From assembly GCA_041623475.1 (NCBI GenBank), contig JBFJWU010000147.1:1-7844 (forward strand): a DNA stretch of 7,844 nucleotides, written 5' to 3'. This DNA is from JBFJWU01 sp041623475 [NCBI: bacterium] (GTDB lineage Bacteria; J088). A program made the translations under genes and the position numbers. Below the pieces are notes generated by a model, which worked only from the letters and a program-made list of their open reading frames with translations, made no database searches and was not told the DNA's origin. Positions within the stretch are counted from its first letter, which is position 1. Each line of letters starts with the position of its first letter. Below are positions 1-5,331 of the stretch, piece after piece.

Positions 1-1784
1 AGGCCTCCGGACGTACCGTGATAGATCCAAACACGTCCCGACACGGTACCGTAAACATAATCGCCCACGGCCACGTCATCGTATGTATCCTCGTTGAAAT
101 CACCGACAGCAAGGGCGTGGAACCCGCCGGCAGTGGCCTCTGCGACGGTCAAATCAGCATTGTTGTCAAAAGATCCGCCGTAGTAGACCCAGAACGCCTT
201 GCTGTCGCGAACAGTAACAATCAGGTCGTCATTGCCGTCCCCGTTAATTCGCCCGATTGCCAGGTCACTACCAAAGCCCGGAGTAGCGCAGCATGGGTAA
301 TAATAGGATTGGTTGGCGATACCAGGCAACAGGGTTGCGCCCGCGCCGTCTTCAAAAACCCTGACCGCAGCAGACCTGTTGCCTACATAGATTTCTGTCA
401 GTCCGTCGTTATCCTGGTCACCTGCTGCAATTGAATAAAGTGCCCCGATTCCTACGCCGACAGTCTGGTTAATTGCCATGCTTGACAACGTCCCGTTGCC
501 AAGGACGACCTTTAGATTGCCACTGTAGTCCCCAAAAACCAGATCCTTGATCCCGTCTGCGTTCAGGTCCGGGACTACCAGCATTTGGGCGATCGAAGTA
601 CCATTTGCAATTGAGTGAGAATGCGTCGTAGAAACGCCGCAACCAGACACACCTTTGTAAAAATAGATGGTATTTTGGGTCGCGACAATTATCTCGTCGT
701 TGCCATCATTGTCCAGGTCGCCTACCGCAACGGATTCATCCGGTGCGTTAAAGTTTCCACCGAAACGAGCTGTTCCACCCGCCGTGGGATTGACCTCGAA
801 CCAGTCTGCCGTCGTTTTCAGGCTGCCCGCGTTGTTGCAATACAGGTACGCCGCGCCCCACGGATTGTTGTTCAAATATTCAGGGGCACCAACGACAACT
901 TCCAGTTGGGCGTCGGCGGAACTGACATTGCCGATGACCACCGAAGCGCCAAAATATGCGTTGTCGTCGTCAGCAGGCTGCACCGTCCAGTCCGCAGAAT
1001 TCGTATAAATGGGGTCTATTACAACCGGGTACTCGGCCCCGGAATCATCAACCGAAATACTTACAAAATTGCCGGCGACTTCGAAACGTGTCGGCAGCAC
1101 GACACCGTCGGCATCGTAAGCAACCAGACTATGCGAATCGAATTCCGCACCTCGGTCCGAACTGTACCGTACGAATTGTTCGACCGGGTTCTTGTCCGCA
1201 TAGATCCGGCGTGCCCCAATATTTGTTTCTTTAATTTCTGGCTGCAACCCGTGCGCCTGCATCCGGACAACCAGATCCCCGTCGCCGTATGGCCGTCGGG
1301 AAATCGTCCACCCCTGCTCCAAGCCCTGTTCCGAATTCTCGTACCACTCGACGATGCCGTCGCCCAGTTCAATTTCGACACGATCCCCACGAACAATCGG
1401 AGTGCTGTGAGCAACCGAATCAAGCACTTCGCCACGACCTATCCCGCGAGTCGTCAGGCCCAGTGCAACAGCGGGAGAGACGCTGTCGTTCTTGACGAGT
1501 GCAACACCATTATCGGCAAAAGTCGTAGTAAATCCGTTCCCCGGGTTCGGCGCCTGAAGCAGTTTTCGGCTGCTGCGGACTTCCGGGAGAACTGTCGCAA
1601 GTACCGGCGTTTCCGAAATTACCTTGGCCGTGTCGGATTCTTTGTCGTCAATCCTGTACTCAACAGCACGGGTTTGATCTGGCACCGTTGTCGACATTCT
1701 TAAAATGCCAACTACGCCCAGCAGTAATAGAATTGCTAAGGCACCACCGGTGGTGCGACGATCGATATTCCGAACAAGGCTCAT
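1..1784 (-). CDS. FG-GAP repeat (integrin-like beta-propeller) surface or secreted protein, 3' end cut by window edge
   Basis: The minus-strand frame is open from ATG 1784-1782 to the left edge (594 codons plus two bases) with no stop. AGGAG (1796-1792) lies 7 bases before the ATG, which fixes the start. Residues 1-10 are basic (R5, R9, R10) and about 13-28 are hydrophobic (ALAILLLLGVVGIL), so this is a signal peptide or membrane anchor. It has no lipobox cysteine and is not a convincing Tat signal. Residues about 80-260 form an N-terminal domain with GLEQGW (154-159) and YPVVIDP (252-258), seen in other bacterial FG-GAP proteins. From about 275 FG-GAP blades follow. Calcium-loop-like D-x-D-x-D-G-x-D motifs or relatives start near D356 (DLDNDGND), D406, D456, R512 and D562, about 50 residues apart; an earlier blade lies near 286. 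Family knowledge: such proteins fold as calcium-binding propellers and act extracellularly in adhesion or as large secreted proteins. The ligand and true length cannot be seen. The frame is unbroken. Confidence 0.9.
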   Translation of the reverse strand, partial: MSLVRNIDRRTTGGALAILLLLGVVGILRMSTTVPDQTRAVEYRIDDKESDTAKVISETPVLATVLPEVRSSRKLLQAPNPGNGFTTTFADNGVALVKNDSVSPAVALGLTTRGIGRGEVLDSVAHSTPIVRGDRVEIELGDGIVEWYENSEQGLEQGWTISRRPYGDGDLVVRMQAHGLQPEIKETNIGARRIYADKNPVEQFVRYSSDRGAEFDSHSLVAYDADGVVLPTRFEVAGNFVSISVDDSGAEYPVVIDPIYTNSADWTVQPADDDNAYFGASVVIGNVSSADAQLEVVVGAPEYLNNNPWGAAYLYCNNAGSLKTTADWFEVNPTAGGTARFGGNFNAPDESVAVGDLDNDGNDEIIVATQNTIYFYKGVSGCGVSTTHSHSIANGTSIAQMLVVPDLNADGIKDLVFGDYSGNLKVVLGNGTLSSMAINQTVGVGIGALYSIAAGDQDNDGLTEIYVGNRSAAVRVFEDGAGATLLPGIANQSYYYPCCATPGFGSDLAIGRINGDGNDDLIVTVRDSKAFWVYYGGSFDNNADLTVAEATAGGFHALAVGDFNEDTYDDVAVGDYVYGTVSGRVWIYHGTSGG

Positions 1785-1854
1785 TGTTGCTCTCCTAAAC
1801 AATGAATGGATCAAGGCAAAATGTTGCGGCTACATCACCGCGGTTCGTTAATTT

Positions 1855-1866
1855 CATTGCGCAATG
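1855..1866. promoter_or_regulatory. Perfect 12-base palindrome, possible operator
   Basis: CATTGCGCAATG reads the same on both strands and lies 71 bases before the FG-GAP ATG. With no spacer it cannot form a useful RNA hairpin, so binding by a dimeric regulator is the more natural reading. I do not recognise it as the site of a named regulator. A chance palindrome of this length is unlikely but possible. Confidence 0.3.
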
Positions 1867-1893
1867 CGCTAACACGCCATGACGGGTCCGGCT

Positions 1894-1936
1894 GTCGCCA
1901 ACCCGAAACGGCAAAAAAATACACGCGTCGCCAACC
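1894..1936. repeat. Pair of 10-base direct repeats, 33-base period
   Basis: GTCGCCAACC occurs at 1894-1903 and again, identically, at 1927-1936. The 33-base period is close to three helical turns, so both copies face the same side of the DNA. This suits cooperative binding by a regulator upstream of the FG-GAP gene. The assignment is inference from spacing alone. Confidence 0.3.
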
Positions 1937-1959
1937 GGTGTCTCCGCATACACCAGCGG

Positions 1960-1988
1960 GTTAATGCGCATACCCCCCACGTTGTCAA
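1960..1988 (-). promoter_or_regulatory. Candidate sigma-70 promoter for the FG-GAP gene
   Basis: On the minus strand a perfect -35 hexamer TTGACA lies at 1988-1983, followed by a 17-base spacer and ATTAAC at 1965-1960 (3 of 6 matches to TATAAT). Transcription would start near 1953 and give a leader of about 170 bases that contains the direct repeats and the 12-base palindrome. The -35 is good and the -10 is poor, so confidence is limited. Confidence 0.25.
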
Positions 1989-2116
1989 CGCATTCGCCCC
2001 GGTGACACACCAACATTTTGCTGGCCGGTCCGGGACGTGTTCGACTCAGATGGTTCCGGCTGTCAGAACGGTCAATTCCGGGCAGTCAGGTCAAGCTGCA
2101 TCAAACGTCGCACATT

Positions 2117-2138
2117 TTAGTACTAATTTCATTACAAT
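2117..2138 (+). promoter_or_regulatory. Candidate -10 element with adjacent palindrome upstream of the uracil glycosylase gene
   Basis: TACAAT at 2133-2138 matches the -10 consensus at five of six positions and sits in the AT-rich island, but no good -35 lies 16-18 bases upstream. The 10-base perfect palindrome TTAGTACTAA at 2117-2126 ends six bases before it, overlapping the -35/-10 spacer. That position would suit a repressor or an activator that replaces the -35. It is not a recognisable LexA box. Confidence 0.25.
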
Positions 2139-2231
2139 TCAATAGTCACAACAATATTTTTTTTATCAAGAGCAAATATGCACCCAATTGCGGCAATCTG
2201 CGGTAACTCTGGCTGAAAAACGGGACATTCG

Positions 2232-2939
2232 GTGGCGATTACAGAAATATACAAAACCCTTTCAAAACGACTGGCCGGGCTTGAGTTTGGCGAGCCCGTC
2301 ACCCACGTCTACGACCCGCTGCAATATGCGTGGCCAGCCGTCCAGATGTACCTGGACAAATGGGGGCGTGGCCCGCGGCAGGTTGTCTTTCTGGGTATGA
2401 ACCCCGGACCGTGGGGCATGGCCCAGACCGGGGTCCCGTTCGGTACCGTCAATCTGGTCAGGGACTGGGTCGGTGTACACGCACAGGTCGGCAAGCCGGG
2501 CAACGAACACCCCAAACGGCCGATCGTCGGATTTGCGATCGACCGCGAAGAAGTCAGCGGCAACCGCTTCTGGGGCTGGGCCAGGGATCGTTTTGGCACA
2601 GCCGACGCGTTCTTTGCCAACCATTTTGTCGCCAACTACTGCCCGCTGGTGTTTATGGAAGCATCTGGTCGTAATCGCACGCCCGACAAGCTGCCAGTTG
2701 CGGAACGCGAGCCGCTCCTTGCAGCCTGCGACGACGCACTGCGCCAGGTGGTTTGCGAGCTGGATGCAGAATGGCTGGTCGGTATCGGCAAGTTCGCCGA
2801 AGACCGGGCCCGGCAGGCGCTGGCCGGCCTGGGTGTCCGGATCGGTCGAATCCTGCACCCCAGCCCCGCCAGCCCGATTGCGAACCGTGGCTGGGCCCCG
2901 CAAGCCGAAAAGCAATTGCGGCAGCTGGGTTTGCTGTAA
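2232..2939 (+). CDS. smug1: SMUG1-type (family 3) uracil-DNA glycosylase
   Basis: The 235-residue protein matches single-strand-selective monofunctional uracil-DNA glycosylase, which cuts the N-glycosidic bond of uracil and some oxidised pyrimidines in DNA to start base-excision repair in the cytoplasm. Motif 1 is GMNPGPWGMAQTGVPFG at residues 55-71, with N57 the expected catalytic-site asparagine and the family's GMAQTGVPFG pocket. Motif 2 is HPSPASPIANRGW at 209-221, with catalytic histidine H209. The middle carries NYCPLVF (135-141) and SGRNRTP (145-151), also SMUG1 signatures. The start is GTG 2232: an in-frame TGA at 2214-2216 blocks anything longer, and the next in-frame ATG would remove conserved N-terminal sequence (YDPLQYA, 27-33). 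The ribosome site is weak. Length is close to family size (human SMUG1 is 270). It converges on the DsbA-fold gene with a 15-base gap. SMUG1 is common in animals and patchy in bacteria, so the gene may have been acquired horizontally, although its composition is not visibly foreign. Confidence 0.95.
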   Translation: MAITEIYKTLSKRLAGLEFGEPVTHVYDPLQYAWPAVQMYLDKWGRGPRQVVFLGMNPGPWGMAQTGVPFGTVNLVRDWVGVHAQVGKPGNEHPKRPIVGFAIDREEVSGNRFWGWARDRFGTADAFFANHFVANYCPLVFMEASGRNRTPDKLPVAEREPLLAACDDALRQVVCELDAEWLVGIGKFAEDRARQALAGLGVRIGRILHPSPASPIANRGWAPQAEKQLRQLGLL

Positions 2940-2954
2940 GCTGGCAGCCGGGCC

Positions 2955-3599
2955 CTAGGTGGCCGCAGCCGCCAGCAGTCGCTCCTGCTGCCGGCGAACA
3001 ACCGGAATCAGAATCTCCGCTGTCTGGTAACCGACGCAGACAAGCTTCAGGCGTTCGCCATTAGTCAGTACCACGGCAGGAAAAGCCGTGATCCCGGCCA
3101 GTTTTGCCCGTTGGAAATTCAGCCTCGTCTGCTTTTCGGTCTCTGGGCGCCGAAACTCGCCACTGAACTCGTCGGGGTCGATCCCGACATCGGCAGCGGA
3201 ACCACGATAGGTGCTTTCATCGGTCGGATCTTCGCCCTGCGAATAAAAGCGAAATTGAACCCGGTCCAGGAACTCCATCGCCCGGGCAGGCCATGCTGCC
3301 GTAACAGCGTTGACCGCCCGTGACGCGGGCTCAGTATCGTAGACGAAGCCGGGGTTTCGATCAAAAAACGTCATGTCAAACTCCCGGCCGGATGTCTGCG
3401 CCACCTGTTGCCAATGATGCGTGATCTCGTGTGAAAGTTCCGGCGGCATTGGCGTGCGCGTATATGGCCGCAAACCACCGGGAACGATTTCTGTCGGCAT
3501 CTCGTTGGCTACAGCCTGGCTGATCGCCATCATCTGCGGCGCGAACCCATAACACCACGAACACATCGGGTCGGTAAAATACAGCAGCTTGAAGTCCAT
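2955..3599 (-). CDS. FrnE-like DsbA-family thiol oxidoreductase, cytoplasmic
   Basis: From ATG 3599 the protein has 214 residues. The thioredoxin-fold start (LLYFTDPMC) leads straight into the redox motif CSWC at 13-16, within the family signature DPMCSWCYGF. GGLRPYTRTPMPPE (41-54) is typical of this FrnE-like subgroup. Near the C-terminus TAFPAVVL (171-178) supplies the cis-proline (P174) that packs against the active site. The region between is the helical insertion expected for DsbA folds. There is no signal peptide, so it should act in the cytoplasm, unlike periplasmic DsbA; partner and substrate are unknown. The frame continues upstream through ATG 3626 (223 residues) to TTG 3671, but neither these starts nor ATG 3599 has a clear Shine-Dalgarno. 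I chose 3599 because homologous proteins begin just before the first beta strand. It is divergent from the pseudo-ATPase gene, and the longest version would overlap that gene's promoter region. Confidence 0.88.
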   Translation of the reverse strand: MDFKLLYFTDPMCSWCYGFAPQMMAISQAVANEMPTEIVPGGLRPYTRTPMPPELSHEITHHWQQVAQTSGREFDMTFFDRNPGFVYDTEPASRAVNAVTAAWPARAMEFLDRVQFRFYSQGEDPTDESTYRGSAADVGIDPDEFSGEFRRPETEKQTRLNFQRAKLAGITAFPAVVLTNGERLKLVCVGYQTAEILIPVVRRQQERLLAAAAT

Positions 3600-3626
3600 C
3601 GTTACATTGAAACAAAACTGCGACAT

Positions 3627-3655
3627 TTGCTGACGCGGAGGCGCTTTGCAATACT
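3627..3655 (+). promoter_or_regulatory. Candidate sigma-70 promoter for the pseudo-ATPase/pilT pair
   Basis: TTGCTG (3627-3632), a 17-base spacer and AATACT (3650-3655; 4 of 6 matches) form a plausible promoter. The expected start near 3662 falls at the first base of the inverted repeat at 3662-3685, so the mRNA would begin with a stem-loop. This coincidence supports the call but both hexamers are imperfect. Confidence 0.35.
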
Positions 3656-3661
3656 GTGTCC

Positions 3662-3685
3662 GCCCCGACAATCAATTGTCGGGGC
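3662..3685. promoter_or_regulatory. 11-base-arm inverted repeat in the divergent region
   Basis: The arm GCCCCGACAAT (3662-3672) is followed by CA and then its exact complement ATTGTCGGGGC (3675-3685). As DNA it is a strong symmetric operator candidate between two divergent genes. As RNA it can form a GC-rich stem once the innermost A-T pairs open as a loop. No U tract follows, so it is not an intrinsic terminator. Confidence 0.55.
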
Positions 3686-3718
3686 CAATTGACCGGGTGG
3701 AGGACCCCCAAATTGGCC
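3683..3718 (+). promoter_or_regulatory. Structured translation-initiation region of the pseudo-ATPase gene
   Basis: GGCCAATT (3683-3690) is the exact complement of AATTGGCC (3711-3718), and the right arm contains the TTG start codon (3713-3715). Between them GGGT (3695-3698) pairs with ACCC (3704-3707), presenting the ribosome site GGAGG (3699-3703) exactly as the five-base loop. The left arm shares bases 3683-3685 with the preceding inverted repeat, so the two large stems compete. This is a possible translational switch; function is inferred. Confidence 0.4.
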
Positions 3719-5329
3719 GAACCTGAAAAACGACGCTCGCTGGGCCAGATCCTGACAGGGTTCGGCATTATCAGCGAGCAGCAGCTGGACGAGGCCCTTG
3801 CGGCGCAGAAAGATTCTGGCCTGCGCCTGGGCGAGCAACTTCAGGAAATGGAGTTCTGCGACACAGGCGATGTCGAATGGGCCCTGTCCACGCAACTGGA
3901 ACTGCCATTGGTCAGGGTCACCCTGGAGATGGTTGACCGCGACGCAGCCAGCCTGGTTCCCCCGGGGCTTGCGCGGGCTGGCTGCCTGATCCCCATCTGG
4001 GCTGTCGGCGACGATGTCGGGATCGTCATGGCAGACCCGACCAACCAGCAGGTCAAGGATGCGGTCGCCGAGGCCACGGGCAAAGAAGCCCAGTTTTCAT
4101 TGGGCATCCCGTCAGAGATCCGCGGCGTCATCAACGAAATCTTTGGCGATGCGCCCGAAGGCGATGGTCAGAGTGTATTCGGATTGTACGATACGGACCT
4201 GTTCGGCAAGGAAGATGCCCGGACCATTAACCTGGATGCATCCGGCAAAGCGTTCCTGGAACGGTTGTTTGCCGAGGCGGTGCTGGCTGGTGCAAATGCT
4301 GTATTTTTTGAACGACGCTCCGGTGCCTTTTCGATCCGATTTCGCATCGGCAGTGAGGTACGGACGGTAGTGACCTGCCAGGTGGACTGGTACGACCAGT
4401 TGACGCAAAAACTGGACGTAATGGCCAACCTGCGTGAAACAGGCCAATTTGGCATACGCCAGGGTCGCCTGTTTCCCGAGATCGCCGATACCCAGATCCG
4501 AACCGGATTCGAGGTCACCTCGGCGCCCGCTGGACGCCACGTCACGGTCACGTGCCGCCCCATGCGCCGCCTGCGGACGACGCCGGACCTGGCGACAATC
4601 GATTTTGGCGAATCGGCGAACTTGCTTGAAGCCGCAACTGCGGACCCTGATTCTGCGTTTGTTGTCGCGGCATCGGATACGGGCTTTCACGGCTGGCTGA
4701 TGCGCGCCTTGTTGAACGGACTGAACAATGATCAACGGCGAACAATCGCCATCGCCCGCGAGCGAGAGATTGCCGACGAACGGGTCGAAGACCGGACCTA
4801 CACGGTCATCGATCCGGGTGAACAACGACCAACCACCGAGCAGATCCTGGAACAGGTCCTGGCACTGGAACCCAATCTGCTGCTGATCGACGCTCCGTGG
4901 AATCAGGCCGACCGGGAGGTCATCCGGTTCCTGCAACTGCAGCATGTTCAGGTCATTCAGGCCCGTTACAGCGAAAACGCGGCGACACTGGCCCGCGAAC
5001 TGGCTGAAACCGCGCTGGCCGCACCCGGCAGCGACACGTTGGCCCTGTCGGGACTGGTGATCCCCGCCATATGCGATTCGTGCCGCCAGGAAATCTCTGG
5101 CGTCGAAATTCCGGGCGTTAAACCGGACATCACGCTGTTCGAGGCCTCTGGTTGCAAAGAGTGTGACTATACCGGTTCATCCGGCAACGAATTTGTTGCA
5201 CAGGCCATTTCCATCGATCAGGCAGACGGCGCTGGCGATGCCCTGGCCAGCCGGTTGACCGAGTATCTGGAACAAGGTCGAATTGCGGCAGCGGATTATA
5301 TGCTGCTGCTGGCAAAAAGGACAGGTTGA
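3713..5329 (+). CDS. MshEN-domain GspE/PilB-family pseudo-ATPase upstream of PilT
   Basis: The 538-residue protein follows the layout of pilus-assembly and type II secretion ATPases (PilB/GspE/MshE). Residues 9-61 form two 24-residue MshEN repeats (S9-Q32, R38-Q61; each with LG near its start and ALxxQ at its end) separated by five residues, the arrangement known to bind cyclic di-GMP. Residues about 82-145 complete the N domain. Residues about 175-285 match the N2 domain (FRIGSE, KLDVMANL, FGIRQGR). The ATPase core from about 290 is degenerate. The Walker A position reads ASDTGFHG (320-327) without GK[ST]. The Walker B position reads LLLIDAPWN (389-397) where active enzymes have VGE. The His-box position reads ARYS (417-420) instead of TLHT. 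The zinc tetracysteine survives (C454, C457, C481, C484), which marks PilB/GspE rather than PilT ancestry. TTG 3713 is chosen because GGAGG lies 9 bases upstream; GTG 3656 in the same frame would overlap the inverted repeat. ATP hydrolysis is very unlikely. A regulatory or structural role with PilT is inference. Confidence 0.85.
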   Translation: MAEPEKRRSLGQILTGFGIISEQQLDEALAAQKDSGLRLGEQLQEMEFCDTGDVEWALSTQLELPLVRVTLEMVDRDAASLVPPGLARAGCLIPIWAVGDDVGIVMADPTNQQVKDAVAEATGKEAQFSLGIPSEIRGVINEIFGDAPEGDGQSVFGLYDTDLFGKEDARTINLDASGKAFLERLFAEAVLAGANAVFFERRSGAFSIRFRIGSEVRTVVTCQVDWYDQLTQKLDVMANLRETGQFGIRQGRLFPEIADTQIRTGFEVTSAPAGRHVTVTCRPMRRLRTTPDLATIDFGESANLLEAATADPDSAFVVAASDTGFHGWLMRALLNGLNNDQRRTIAIAREREIADERVEDRTYTVIDPGEQRPTTEQILEQVLALEPNLLLIDAPWNQADREVIRFLQLQHVQVIQARYSENAATLARELAETALAAPGSDTLALSGLVIPAICDSCRQEISGVEIPGVKPDITLFEASGCKECDYTGSSGNEFVAQAISIDQADGAGDALASRLTEYLEQGRIAAADYMLLLAKRTG

Positions 5330-5331
5330 AC

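Larger units (their letters stand above)
1785..2231. other. Divergent intergenic region, no convincing gene
   Basis: This stretch of about 450 bases separates the start of the FG-GAP gene (minus) from the start of the SMUG1-type glycosylase gene (plus). No product could be recognised in any frame. It is compositionally split. The FG-GAP-proximal part is GC-rich and carries a 12-base palindrome and a 10-base direct repeat. The part at about 2109-2180 is strongly AT-rich and includes eight consecutive T at 2157-2164, as expected of a promoter region. The T run lacks a preceding GC-rich stem, so I do not call a terminator. Confidence 0.7.

Noticed and set aside
18-434. Plus-strand open frame of 138 codons
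   Set aside because: It is antisense to the FG-GAP blades near residues 451-589 and has no recognisable domain. It is a shadow of the coding strand.
615-1703. Plus-strand open frame of 362 codons
   Set aside because: It lies opposite the FG-GAP gene. The minus-strand reading gives a coherent signal segment, conserved domain motifs and regularly spaced FG-GAP loops, while this frame is arginine-rich, matches nothing and lacks a credible ribosome site.
1913-1919. Run of seven A (U run on the minus strand) as an attenuator in the FG-GAP leader
   Set aside because: The preceding minus-strand sequence offers only ACAC/GTGT closing pairs followed by mismatches, too weak for an attenuator stem.
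2157-2164. Run of eight T suggesting an intrinsic terminator
   Set aside because: No GC-rich stem precedes it; it fits better as part of the AT-rich promoter region of the glycosylase gene.
2262-2915. Minus-strand open frame of 217 codons opposite the uracil glycosylase gene
   Set aside because: The plus strand carries both SMUG1 motifs in frame; the antisense frame shows no family signature.
2940-2990. GC-rich inverted segments (CTGGC...GCCAG, GGCC...GGCC) at the convergent ends of the glycosylase and DsbA-fold genes
   Set aside because: The stem is interrupted by mismatches, lies partly in coding sequence and has no T tract on either strand, so a bidirectional terminator is not supported.
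3656-3712. Longer N-terminus of the pseudo-ATPase from GTG 3656
   Set aside because: The extra 19 codons would translate through the inverted repeat, have no ribosome site, and precede the conserved N domain; GGAGG placed before TTG 3713 is the better start.
4112-4945. Minus-strand open frame of 277 codons opposite the pseudo-ATPase gene
   Set aside because: The plus strand encodes an uninterrupted GspE/PilB-like fold there. The antisense product has no recognisable motif and its composition is that of a codon shadow.
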